From Nitrospirota bacterium (GTDB taxonomy: Bacteria > Nitrospirota > Thermodesulfovibrionia > UBA6902 > DSMQ01), in the NCBI GenBank assembly GCA_016208965.1, contig JACQXB010000008.1, positions 1-60,010 on the forward strand: 60,010 nt of DNA. Direction: 5' to 3'. A program made the position numbers and the translations under genes. Below, piece after piece: positions 27,302 to 35,757 of the stretch. The notes below the pieces were generated by a model. The model saw nothing but the letters and a program-made list of their open reading frames with translations, had not been told where the DNA came from and made no database searches. Numbering within the stretch: the first letter of the stretch is position 1; each line of letters starts with the position of its first letter.

Positions 27302-27871
27302 GTGGATTTAAAACCTGTTGTGATCAAGTTCTTTGCACCAGTTATTGATGTCACAATAAATGCCTTAATGAATGCTATCGATCAGAAAATGAAACAAGGG
27401 GTGACAAATTTTATTATTCTTATTTCTTCCCCGGGCGGATCAGTTTTCCATGGGTTGAGCGCATATAATTATTTGAAGGGCTTACCTGCCACAATAACTA
27501 CGCATAATTTTGGTTCTGTAGATTCAATAGGCGTTGTTCTATATTGCGGTGGATCAAAAAGATTATCAGTGCCTCAAGCAAGATTCTTACTTCATGGTGT
27601 TAGCATCAACTTTGAGCAAGGTATGAATTTAGAAGAAAAACAGTTAGAAGAGAAACTCAAGGGGTTGAAAATTGATATCGAAAACATTGCAAAGGTTATT
27701 GCAGCTAATACAGGTAAAAGTGTGAAGGATGTAACAGATGCAATGCTTGAAAGGACAACACTGAATCCGGAGGAAGCGAAAAGTTGGGGGATAGTTCATG
27801 AAATCGAATCGGAACTATTTGAAGCTGGAAATGAAGTTATTTCGATACAATTTCAGCAACAGCAGAAATGA
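27302..27871 (+). CDS. ClpP-like serine protease homologue
   Basis: A 189-aa ClpP/crotonase-fold protein. Oxyanion SPGGSV, nucleophile region SVDSIG and catalytic-type His in FLLHG are visible. In the region that holds the Asp of canonical ClpP (ER-D), this protein has ERTTLNPEEAKSWG with no Asp. The triad may be incomplete or use another residue. GTG start with AAGGAGG box. No Clp ATPase next to it, so not the housekeeping clpP. Role unknown. Confidence 0.75.
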   Translation: MDLKPVVIKFFAPVIDVTINALMNAIDQKMKQGVTNFIILISSPGGSVFHGLSAYNYLKGLPATITTHNFGSVDSIGVVLYCGGSKRLSVPQARFLLHGVSINFEQGMNLEEKQLEEKLKGLKIDIENIAKVIAANTGKSVKDVTDAMLERTTLNPEEAKSWGIVHEIESELFEAGNEVISIQFQQQQK

Positions 27872-27990
27872 AGACGTCGTCTAACAACAGGCCATAAGAT
27901 TAACATCCGAATGCTTCGCACTTCTCAAATTTTTAGATATATATTATTTGCAGACATGGTAAAATTAGGTAGTTAGAAGGAGGTGAAGTT

Positions 27991-28179
27991 ATGACAAATA
28001 CATACATCAGAGATAATCTTATCGCTCAACTTGAGAGACTTCCGTATAATCTTCAACTTCGTGTCCTTGATTCTGCAAAAACCTTGATTCCAAAAGGAGT
28101 CGAGAGAAAGAGCCTTATTTTGAGGAGTTTGTTAAACAATCCTTCCATCAAGCATCCTTATAATCCTTCCAAATCTTGA
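27991..28179 (+). pseudogene. Truncated antitoxin-like small protein
   Basis: A 62-aa frame with a good RBS (GAAGGAGGTG). Residues 8-45 (LIAQLERLPYNLQLRVLDSAKTL) resemble the N-terminal helix of DUF2281-type antitoxins. The C-terminal half appears replaced where it runs into the 3' end of the convergent lolD gene (48-bp overlap). Probably a decaying toxin-antitoxin remnant. Family match is tentative. Confidence 0.5.
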
Positions 28180-28830
28180 TGCAAGGGCTTCGTTGTGGGT
28201 TACTATTAGAAATGTGATACCCTTTTTGTCGTTTAATTCAAGCAAGAGTTTGAAAAGTTCATCTCCTGTATGGGTATCAAGATTGCCTGTGGGTTCATCG
28301 GCAAGCACAACCTTTGGCTCAAGCATAAGTGCCCTTGCTACTGCAACCCTCTGCTGTTCACCGCCGGATAGTTCGCCGGGTTTGTGGTCTTTTCTTGGGT
28401 ATAATCCCATCTCATTTAAAAGCCCTTTTGCTTTTTCTTTAATCTCCTTATATCTTGAACCCTTGAACCCTTGAACCCTTGAACCCATCCCTATTAGCGC
28501 TGGCATCATCACATTTTCAAGGGCGTTAAATTCAGGCAGTAGATGATGAAACTGAAATACAAAACCTATTGTCGTATTCCTGAAATCCGCTAATGTATTT
28601 TCATCAAGGCTGAAAATTTCCTTGTCTTCATAAAAAACACTCCCTGAGGTTGGTCTATCAAGGGTGCCGAGTATATGAAGCAGGGTGCTCTTGCCCACGC
28701 CTGAGGGACCCATTATAGCTGCAACCTCGTTTTTATATATATCAAGGTTTATATCCTTTAATACATGGAGCCCGAGCTCGTTATGTGAAAAGGATTTATT
28801 TAGTTCCCTTGCGCTTATTAATGGCCGCAT
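28132..28830 (-). CDS. lolD: Lipoprotein-releasing ABC ATPase LolD
   Basis: Walker A GPSGVGKST, signature LSGGEQQRVAVARAL, Walker B VVLADEPTGNLD, switch His in IVTHN. Drives LolC/E release of lipoproteins from the inner membrane. A small insertion GSRVQGFKGSRYKEI before the signature is encoded by four 8-bp units at 28455-28486. Start overlaps the upstream 95-aa gene by 35 bp. Confidence 0.92.
   Translation of the reverse strand: MRPLISARELNKSFSHNELGLHVLKDINLDIYKNEVAAIMGPSGVGKSTLLHILGTLDRPTSGSVFYEDKEIFSLDENTLADFRNTTIGFVFQFHHLLPEFNALENVMMPALIGMGSRVQGFKGSRYKEIKEKAKGLLNEMGLYPRKDHKPGELSGGEQQRVAVARALMLEPKVVLADEPTGNLDTHTGDELFKLLLELNDKKGITFLIVTHNEALASRFGRIIRMLDGRIV
28455..28486 (-). repeat. Four TTGAACCC units inside lolD
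   Basis: Perfect 4 x 8 bp, in frame. The only array here with an 8-bp rather than 7-bp period. Confidence 0.9.
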
Positions 28831-29083
28831 CTTTATTTTGTGACTTCTCCTCTTCTTTATCTTCCATGCTTTCTTTAATATCTTTTAATGCTTTTTCCGC
28901 CTTTCTTTTCCTCTCTTTTATCCTGTCAATCATATCGCCAAATTTCTCAATTGATTTACCTATTGATACTGTTTTCCCACCAATCCACCTGAAGCCTTCG
29001 CCACCTTTCCATACAACAAGGGCTATGATGATAATAATAAGAATTATTATGAGCGATATTATTTTGAATATAAGTTTAAACAT
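28796..29083 (-). CDS. Small membrane-anchored protein between lolC and lolD
   Basis: A 95-aa protein with one N-terminal transmembrane helix (Ile-rich, residues 5-26) followed by a highly charged Lys/Glu helix, likely coiled coil. No known family recognised. Its position within the lol operon and the 35-bp overlap with lolD suggest co-expression. Confidence 0.6.
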   Translation of the reverse strand: MFKLIFKIISLIIILIIIIIALVVWKGGEGFRWIGGKTVSIGKSIEKFGDMIDRIKERKRKAEKALKDIKESMEDKEEEKSQNKDAAINKRKGTK

Positions 29084-29200
29084 AACCCTCCATAATAAAA
29101 TTTAAAATGAAAAATGAAAAATTCAAAATTAAGGAATTGTTATTTAAATTAAAATTTGCTCCATAATTTTGATTTTTTATCTTTAAATTTTACATTTGTC

Positions 29201-30436
29201 TTACTCATATCTTAAAGGCTCCACAGGATTTAGCCTTGCTGCCTGCCATGATGGATAAATAGTTGCTGCAAAGCTTATAAGGATAGCTGCCGCAGGCACA
29301 ACGATAAAGTCAAAGAGATTCATTTTAACCGGGAGATAACTGAGATAATAGACATCAGCAGGAAGGTTTATAAACTTATAGGTCTTTAAAATATAACAGG
29401 CTATGTAACTGCCAACAAGCCCGAGGGCTGTTCCAGTAACACCTATAATGAGTCCATAAATCATGAATATAGACATAATACCTCTATTAGTTGCACCCAT
29501 CGCCTTTAGGATGGCTATCTCCCGTGACTTCTCAATCACTATCATTACGAGATTACTAACAATGTTAAACGATGCAACAAGCACTATCATAACAAGTATT
29601 ATAAACATAACAATCTTCTCTAATTTAAGTGCAGCAAAGAGATTCCTGTTCATCTGTCTCCAATCCCTTGTATAGTATGGAATCCCGATTATCTCTTCTA
29701 TTTTCCTTGATATCTCCTCTGCCCTGTATATATCATCTACCCTTATCTCAACCCCTGTGACATCGTTTTCATACTTAAAAAATTTCTGTGCATCCTTTAT
29801 ATTGATATACGCGAGGTTTGAGTCATACTCATACATTCCTGCCTCAAAAACCCCAACTAATTTAAACTTTTTCATTTTTGGAATCACCCCTAAAGGACCA
29901 ATGTCTCCCAGGGGTGAAATCATGTTAACTTCATCACCAATAAATAATCCGAGATTTCTTGAGAGTTCCCTGCCAATGATTATCCCTGGAAGTTCTGATA
30001 CACTCTCAAGCCCTTTGATGTCTCCTTCTTTAATATTTCTAAGGATGTCTGTTGTCCTGACCTCAAGCTCTGGCTCTATTCCCCTTACAACAACACCATG
30101 TGCCCTGTTACCAGCCCCTATCATCGCCTGACCATATATAAAGGGCGCGGAATGTTTAACGTCGTGAATTTTATTAATTTTTTCTCTTAGTAGTTTTTCA
30201 TCTTTTGCCCGCCCGTCATAACTTAAAACGATGATGTGCGCATTCACACCAAGTATCTTTTTCTGGAGGTCATCCTGAAACCCGCTCATTACAGAAAGCA
30301 CTATTATTAAAGCCATAACACCGAGCATAACACCAGCAATGGATATTGCAGTATTAACTGAGATGCCCTTCTGTTTCTTTTTTGTCTTAAGGTAGCGAAG
30401 GCTTATAAAAAGTTGATAGGGAAAGTTCATTCTCAT
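29201..30436 (-). CDS. lolC: Lipoprotein-releasing permease LolC/LolE
   Basis: A 411-aa inner-membrane permease: N-terminal helix, large periplasmic MacB-like domain (residues 50-240), then three C-terminal FtsX helices ending PSWQAARLNPVEPLRYE, the usual LolC end. Only one permease gene is present, so the complex may be LolC/F-like homodimeric. In operon with the 95-aa gene and lolD. Confidence 0.9.
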   Translation of the reverse strand: MRMNFPYQLFISLRYLKTKKKQKGISVNTAISIAGVMLGVMALIIVLSVMSGFQDDLQKKILGVNAHIIVLSYDGRAKDEKLLREKINKIHDVKHSAPFIYGQAMIGAGNRAHGVVVRGIEPELEVRTTDILRNIKEGDIKGLESVSELPGIIIGRELSRNLGLFIGDEVNMISPLGDIGPLGVIPKMKKFKLVGVFEAGMYEYDSNLAYINIKDAQKFFKYENDVTGVEIRVDDIYRAEEISRKIEEIIGIPYYTRDWRQMNRNLFAALKLEKIVMFIILVMIVLVASFNIVSNLVMIVIEKSREIAILKAMGATNRGIMSIFMIYGLIIGVTGTALGLVGSYIACYILKTYKFINLPADVYYLSYLPVKMNLFDFIVVPAAAILISFAATIYPSWQAARLNPVEPLRYE

Positions 30437-30522
30437 TTAAAAAGATACATGATAACAGGATTCAAGATTCAGGATAAAAGACCTTTTAAGATTTATATCG
30501 TGTATCATGTATCGTGAATCTT

Positions 30523-32004
30523 TCAGTATTCCGGTTTTAATTGTGGGAACAAAATAACATCCCTTATTGATGGAGAATTTGTAAAGATCATAAGCAATCT
30601 ATCAATACCGATTCCTTCTCCTGCAGCAGGAGGCATCCCATATTCCAGCGCTCTAACAAAGTCCTCATCCATAAGATTAGCCTCTTCATCGCCTGTCTCT
30701 CGCGCCTCCATTTGTTTTAAGAGCCTTTCTTTCTGGTCAGCAGGGTCATTCAGTTCAGAAAATGCATTTACGAGCTCACGCCCACCTATAAATAGTTCAA
30801 ATCTTTCTACAAAATCCGGGTTGTCTTTTTTCCTCTTTGCCAGTGGAGAGAGTTCAACAGGGTAATCCATTATAAATGTTGGCTGTATGAGATTAGGTTC
30901 AACCTTTTCCTTAAATAGCTCATCAAGGACTTTCCCATGTGTTGCCTTTTTATCTATATCAATTCCGCTCTTTAGAGCAAACTCATAGGCGCTTGATAAA
31001 TCTTTAAAGACCCGAGGGTCAACCCCATACTTCTCCATTGCCTCTTGCATGGATAACCTTTTCCATGGCGGGGTAAAATCTATTATGTCCTGTTTATCAC
31101 CATATGGCACATGTAGGTCGCCGGTAACTTCTTTACAAAGAAAGGTAATAAGCTCCTCTGTGAAATCCATTAAGTATCTGTAATCTACATAAGCGATATA
31201 GAATTCTAACATTGTAAACTCAGGGTTGTGTTTTGTGGATATCCCCTCGTTTCTGAAATTTTTATTAATCTCATATACTCTCTCATAACCACCAACGAGG
31301 AGTCTCTTTAGATAAAGTTCAGGTGCTATCCTTAGATAAAGGTCTAAGCCCAATGCATTATGATGGGTCATAAATGGGCGCGCGGCTGCCCCCCCGGGTA
31401 TTTGGTGCATCATTGGGGTCTCTACTTCTATAAACCCCCTGCTGTCAAGATAGTCCCTGATTGCCTTTATGAGTTTAGCGCGTTTAAGGAAGCTCTCTTT
31501 TACATGGGGATTTACTATTAAATCAACATATCGCTGTCTATAACGGATCTCAATGTCTTTAAGTCCATGCCATTTCTCCGGCAAGGGTCTCAATGATTTG
31601 CAAAGCAAGGTAAGAGCCTTAACCTCAATAGTAAGCTCTTTTGTTTTTGTCTTAAACATCCTTCCACTTAAACCAACCATATCCCCTATATCAAGGTTTT
31701 TTAGCATGTCATAACCTGAACCCATGACATCTCTCCTGAGATAGACCTGTATCTTGCCAGTGGAATCTTGAATATGGGCAAAACATGCCTTTCCAAAATC
31801 TCTGAGGGCAACTATACGGCCTGCTATTATGCAATTATCACTTCTTGATTCAAGTTCTTCTTTACTTAACCCACCGCATTTATTTATTATGTCTCTGGCG
31901 CAGTCCTTTACATCAAAAGGTCCACCGTAAGGGTCAATCCCTGCCTCTTTAAGCCTATTTAGTTTTTTAATCCTCTCCTCTATTAACTCATTGACTTCTT
32001 CCAT
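30523..32004 (-). CDS. lysS: Lysyl-tRNA synthetase, class II
   Basis: A 493-aa protein with an N-terminal OB-fold (anticodon binding, IAGRIVALRDFGKACFAHIQD). Class II motif 2 is FRNEGISTKHNPEFTMLEFY; motif 3 is GMPPAAGEGIGIDRL. RBS AAAAAGGAAC. Downstream of zapA and upstream of lolC on the same strand. Confidence 0.97.
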   Translation of the reverse strand: MEEVNELIEERIKKLNRLKEAGIDPYGGPFDVKDCARDIINKCGGLSKEELESRSDNCIIAGRIVALRDFGKACFAHIQDSTGKIQVYLRRDVMGSGYDMLKNLDIGDMVGLSGRMFKTKTKELTIEVKALTLLCKSLRPLPEKWHGLKDIEIRYRQRYVDLIVNPHVKESFLKRAKLIKAIRDYLDSRGFIEVETPMMHQIPGGAAARPFMTHHNALGLDLYLRIAPELYLKRLLVGGYERVYEINKNFRNEGISTKHNPEFTMLEFYIAYVDYRYLMDFTEELITFLCKEVTGDLHVPYGDKQDIIDFTPPWKRLSMQEAMEKYGVDPRVFKDLSSAYEFALKSGIDIDKKATHGKVLDELFKEKVEPNLIQPTFIMDYPVELSPLAKRKKDNPDFVERFELFIGGRELVNAFSELNDPADQKERLLKQMEARETGDEEANLMDEDFVRALEYGMPPAAGEGIGIDRLLMIFTNSPSIRDVILFPQLKPEY

Positions 32005-32065
32005 GGTTCCTTTTTAAAAAGCGAGGACTGGGAAGTAGTCCCGATGCTTCGGGATCACTTCTTAC

Positions 32066-32338
32066 TTATTCTATTAACCCTGATAGAACCTTTGTTTTAT
32101 CCTCGATTACCTTAGATAGGTTTTCTATCTCCATCCTGAGTTTAAAGAGTTCATCTGCGATGCCAAGTGAAGCCATAACAGCTGATTTGAAGTGGCTTAT
32201 TGTTGGGGAGTTAGTATATACCTCTCTCAGCTTCTCATCAACATACTTTGCAAGGGTTTTTACATATGCCTCATCTTCATCAACCTTGATGGAATAATTT
32301 TGCCCTAATATCTGTACCTCTATTGTTTTTACCGTCAT
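32066..32338 (-). CDS. zapA: Cell division protein ZapA
   Basis: A 90-aa ZapA: N-terminal beta domain (VKTIEVQILGQNYSIKVDEDE) and C-terminal coiled coil. Bundles FtsZ. Next to the probable 6S RNA, the conserved neighbour of zapA in many bacteria. Confidence 0.88.
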   Translation of the reverse strand: MTVKTIEVQILGQNYSIKVDEDEAYVKTLAKYVDEKLREVYTNSPTISHFKSAVMASLGIADELFKLRMEIENLSKVIEDKTKVLSGLIE

Positions 32339-32372
32339 TCTATAAAATTTTTAAACCTATGTTAAGCGATTT

Positions 32373-32554
32373 ACATTTATACATAGCAGGCATAGATGAC
32401 AGAAAAGGGTTTGTTGCAACACCTTTAGACATGCCATACTGCAAGCCCTGATTCCACTTATCAAATGTGTTTTAAGGTTAAAAGGATTTGCAGTATGGCA
32501 TAAGATAATCTTATGTTGCAGTTCAAAACCTTTGATGGCATTTATGCCTGCTAT
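32373..32554 (+). ncRNA. ssrS: Probable 6S RNA
   Basis: About 180 nt fold into one long rod. Terminal stem is 32375-32384 with 32543-32552 (AGCAGGCATA/TATGCCTGCT). Inner stems pair TTGCA..., and GCCATACTGCAA with TTGCAGTATGGC (12 bp). Between them is an internal bubble whose 3' side holds a small hairpin ATAAGATAATCTTAT, with GATAAT resembling a -10 element. Bubble plus rod plus zapA neighbour are 6S hallmarks. Plus strand is preferred because of the bubble hairpin and a TATACA box (32368-32373); the minus strand, co-oriented with zapA, is possible. Confidence 0.6.
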
Positions 32555-32603
32555 AATGTGCATAAGAATACCAGAATCTGAAAATTTTTGGGTTATCGGT
32601 TAA

Positions 32604-32873
32604 TTAAAGCCCTATTGAGTCAAGTTCTTTTAATATGGTCTCTACCTGTGTTCTTACAGCTTCCCTTTCTTTACTTAGTTTGTTTATATCAAGTTTTAAC
32701 TTCTCAGCCTCTTTCGTGTTGTGTTTTACAGTTTCCATTTTTTCACTTTTTGCCTTGAGTTCTTCTTCAAGTGTTTTTACCTTTGATGTGAGCATTTTGT
32801 TCTCTTCTGTTAATGTTTTTATCCTATCAACTACCTTTGTTATCTTTTCCTCGAGCACCTTTATTGTATCCAT
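32604..32873 (-). CDS. zapB: ZapB-like coiled-coil protein
   Basis: An 89-aa protein that is almost one continuous coiled coil with heptad Leu/Ile/Val and Glu/Lys. Matches the size and form of ZapB, a FtsZ-ring factor, and sits upstream of zapA. Coiled coils are easily confused, so the name rests on size and position. Confidence 0.6.
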   Translation of the reverse strand: MDTIKVLEEKITKVVDRIKTLTEENKMLTSKVKTLEEELKAKSEKMETVKHNTKEAEKLKLDINKLSKEREAVRTQVETILKELDSIGL

Positions 32874-32980
32874 TGGATGGTTTTTTTCTTCTAACTTGTA
32901 TTTTTTTCTTCAGAAAACCCAAAGGTATTCTGTTTCATTGGATTGTAACTTATCAAAATAAAATTAAAAAGTAAACCCCG

Positions 32981-35239
32981 TTAGAAAGCTCGACTTGTCC
33001 CATTAGAAAATTTTTCTAACGGGGTAACTATGGGCAATCCCTCAATTTTCCTATACTGCCAGTAACTCCTTAATACTTTTTTTACATATTTTCTTGTTTC
33101 CTCAAATGGTATGTCCTCTATAAACTCATCTATATCTTTATATTTATACTGCTCTAACCATTTCTGCAGTGCATTCTCTCCTGCATTGTATGCGGCAATT
33201 GCAAGAGGCATCTCCTTGAATCTCTTGATAAGTTGTGATAAATAATGTGTGCCTATTAAGATATTTTTTTGAGCATCATAGATTTCTGAATTATCTTTTA
33301 ACTCTATTTTAATACTACCTTTCAGTCTCTGGGCAGTAGAAGGCATAAGCTGCATCAAGCCGATTGCGCCTGCACGGGATAGCGCCATGGGGTCAAATCT
33401 GCTTTCTTCCCTTATTAAAGCAGTTACGAGATAGGCATCTATCCCATTATCTTCAGATGCCTTCTTGACAATGTCCCAATAACCAAGAGGGTACGAAAGA
33501 GGAAGAAATTCATCTCGTAGAGTTGAGTCTACGACTTTTTCAATCCCATCTGCTATAGCAATTATTCTTTTATATTCTCCTGCATCCATGGCGGAATAAC
33601 CAATGTATAAAAACTCCTCTGGCTTATTTACCGCTTGAAGGATCATATTTATTTCGTTTACTGCCTCATCTTTCATACCCAAAAAGATAAGAGTCTCTAT
33701 CCTGTCATAGACATCCCCTTTGGGCTTGGTAGGCATTGAGGTTTTTATCTTTTCGGTCTCGGAGAGTCGAGTCTTCGATTTCTCGAGTGACTGGTCGCGT
33801 GACTTTAGGAGATAACTATAATAGCTTGTGTTTTGAGAAGGTCGGATGGTTTTTTCAGGACAAGGATTATCGCTATTGTTGACTGCCTTATTTTTTACAC
33901 AGTTTTTTTGAAGACTCTTTGTATACCAATAAAAGTATCTATCAAAATCCTCACCCCTACTCTCATTAATAAGCCTCAGAAGGTATTTTGATGCATTCTC
34001 ATAATCTTCCCTCGCAATGTAATTCAACCATCCAAGTCCCCAGAGTGCATCTTCGGTTTTTGAAGGGAAATCATTTAAAACCTGTTTAAATACTTCTTCT
34101 GCCTCGTTTAGCTTGCCTTCCCTTCTCATATCGTCAGCTAAAATGAGGAGTAATTTAGCAAGGTGTTCATCTTTCCCATATCTACTCTCAAATTTTTTTA
34201 TGATATTGTTGAAGCCTTCTTTATCATTAATCCTGTAATATGACAGTGCCTCCAGATACATAGCCTCAGGTGTTTCAATCATGGCAAAACCCTTAGCTGA
34301 CTTATCATATTGCTTTAACCTGAACTGGCACATACCTATAGAAAATAAAACCTTATCTCTCATAGATTTCTCTATACTGTTTAAGACATCCCTGTATGTC
34401 TCTTCTGCCCTTACAAAATTACCTTTTTCAAAAAGCTTATCAGCCCTCACGAGAAGTTCTTCAGGCGCAAAGGTATCTGCCTTCATATCCCTTAACTCTA
34501 TCAGGGCATCTGCTGACAGAGGGACTACATTAATGTATATCTCTTTTAAAAGGCTTATAGCCTCATCTGTTTTACTGTGACTCTTGAGAAGCTGTGCAAG
34601 GGTTAATTTAGATTTCCAGTCGTTTGGATAATCCTTTATATAGCCATGAAGCAACTCAATTGCCTTGTTTTCCTGTTTTGCTCCAAGCAGGGCTATAATC
34701 TCAAGATTTCTTACATCCTTCAAAAGAACCTTGTTTTTGACCTGTCTAATTGCCTCTAAGGCACTATTAAACTTTTCTGTTGAGATATACATGTCCGTGA
34801 GTGACTTTAATGCATAGTCCTTAAGTAATAGAGAAGAACTGACGGTTCTCTTCAGGTAGTCCTCTGCCTTATCAAAAGCCCCTTGCTCTTTATAAATCCT
34901 GCTAAGCAGGAAATAGGCTTTATCCTTCCATAAGTCATTATCTGTAAACTGTAAAAGGATATCCTCTGCCTCTTTGTAGGATTTTAAGTTGATAAGGTTA
35001 ACAGCATTTTTAAATTGTTCCTCTGAAAATTCCCTTTTCCTCGGTGAGTCGCCTGGGGCGACCATCCCTTCTTTAACTTCCTGTAGCCCCCCCTTGCTAA
35101 GGGGGGGATGGGAGGGTTGTAGCTCGTCCGTGGATAATGCAGAAGGGTTCTCAACATCTTGAGCGTATATTAAAGGACAGATAAGAAGATGTAGAAAGAG
35201 AAAAGAAAATAACCAAAATTTTCTATGTTTTATATACAT
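32981..35239 (-). CDS. slt: Soluble lytic murein transglycosylase with TPR repeats
   Basis: A 752-aa periplasmic enzyme. Signal peptide (FLFLHLLICPLIYAQD), a TPR superhelix over residues ~60-520, then the SLT domain: catalytic Glu in ALIREESRFDP, then GAIGLMQLMPSTA and AAYNAGENAL. Cleaves peptidoglycan to anhydromuropeptides. A short low-complexity linker after the signal peptide (about 35080-35125) contains a C-rich repeat. Confidence 0.92.
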   Translation of the reverse strand: MYIKHRKFWLFSFLFLHLLICPLIYAQDVENPSALSTDELQPSHPPLSKGGLQEVKEGMVAPGDSPRKREFSEEQFKNAVNLINLKSYKEAEDILLQFTDNDLWKDKAYFLLSRIYKEQGAFDKAEDYLKRTVSSSLLLKDYALKSLTDMYISTEKFNSALEAIRQVKNKVLLKDVRNLEIIALLGAKQENKAIELLHGYIKDYPNDWKSKLTLAQLLKSHSKTDEAISLLKEIYINVVPLSADALIELRDMKADTFAPEELLVRADKLFEKGNFVRAEETYRDVLNSIEKSMRDKVLFSIGMCQFRLKQYDKSAKGFAMIETPEAMYLEALSYYRINDKEGFNNIIKKFESRYGKDEHLAKLLLILADDMRREGKLNEAEEVFKQVLNDFPSKTEDALWGLGWLNYIAREDYENASKYLLRLINESRGEDFDRYFYWYTKSLQKNCVKNKAVNNSDNPCPEKTIRPSQNTSYYSYLLKSRDQSLEKSKTRLSETEKIKTSMPTKPKGDVYDRIETLIFLGMKDEAVNEINMILQAVNKPEEFLYIGYSAMDAGEYKRIIAIADGIEKVVDSTLRDEFLPLSYPLGYWDIVKKASEDNGIDAYLVTALIREESRFDPMALSRAGAIGLMQLMPSTAQRLKGSIKIELKDNSEIYDAQKNILIGTHYLSQLIKRFKEMPLAIAAYNAGENALQKWLEQYKYKDIDEFIEDIPFEETRKYVKKVLRSYWQYRKIEGLPIVTPLEKFSNGTSRAF

Positions 35240-35355
35240 AAATTATATTAGCTTAAAAACTTTAAGGTAGGCAAGGTGGAAGCGGCAATCAGTAGATTGT
35301 AGTCAGTTGCCTCTTATACTAACAACTATTTACTAATTGCTATTTACTGTCTTTG

Positions 35356-35431
35356 TGGAGGCGGCGAGCGGATTCGAACCGCTGGATAAAGGTTTTGCAG
35401 ACCTCTCCCTTAACCACTTGGGTACGCCGCC
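35356..35431 (-). tRNA. tRNA-Cys (GCA)
   Basis: Acceptor GGCGGCG/CGCCGCC, discriminator U73 as expected for Cys, anticodon loop CTGCAAA, CCA encoded. Confidence 0.94.
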
Positions 35432-35510
35432 GGTTTAGCTCATGGTTCATAGCTCATAGTTCATTGATTTTTTACTATCAGCTATGAGCTAAAAGCTATC
35501 AGCTAATTTA

Positions 35511-35586
35511 TGGAGCGGGCGACGGGATTTGAACCCGCGACCCCAACCTTGGCAAGGTTGTGCTCTACCAACTGAGCTACACCCGC
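35511..35586 (-). tRNA. tRNA-Gly (GCC)
   Basis: Acceptor GCGGGTG, anticodon loop TTGCCAA, CCA encoded. Confidence 0.95.
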
Positions 35587-35630
35587 ATTAACGACAGTAA
35601 TCAGTGAACAGTGAAAAATTATAATTTTAC

Positions 35631-35698
35631 GTCATTCCCGCGAAAGCGGGAATCCAGAAAAATTAAGCGACTGGATTCCGTGTCAAGCACGGAATGAC
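35631..35698. repeat. 68-bp paired palindrome (dRS3-like)
   Basis: Two hairpins, ATTCCCGC-GAAA-GCGGGAAT and ATTCCGTG-TCAA-GCACGGAAT, arranged inversely as GTCATTCC...GGAATCCAG...CTGGATTCC...GGAATGAC. The same 68-bp plan is inserted in larC (49132-49199); a longer version is in the MITE at 2348. Confidence 0.85.
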
Positions 35699-35746
35699 AA
35701 AAACTTTTTAAACTCTTCGCTCTCAACTTTTTACTTGCTTCTAAGT

Positions 35747-35752
35747 TATAAT
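35747..35752 (+). promoter_or_regulatory. -10 box placing trpE as a possible leaderless mRNA
   Basis: TATAAT at 35747-35752 ends 5 bases before the ATG at 35758. A start 6-7 bases after the box would fall on the ATG itself. No Shine-Dalgarno is seen; the -35 is weak. Confidence 0.45.
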
Positions 35753-35757
35753 ACTAA

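Noticed and set aside
27874-27976. Possible integron attC site after the ClpP-like gene (GTCTAACAACAGGCC)
   Set aside because: A GTCTAAC core is present, but the complementary end site is imperfect (GTTAGAA) and the cruciform pairing is weak; no integrase is visible.
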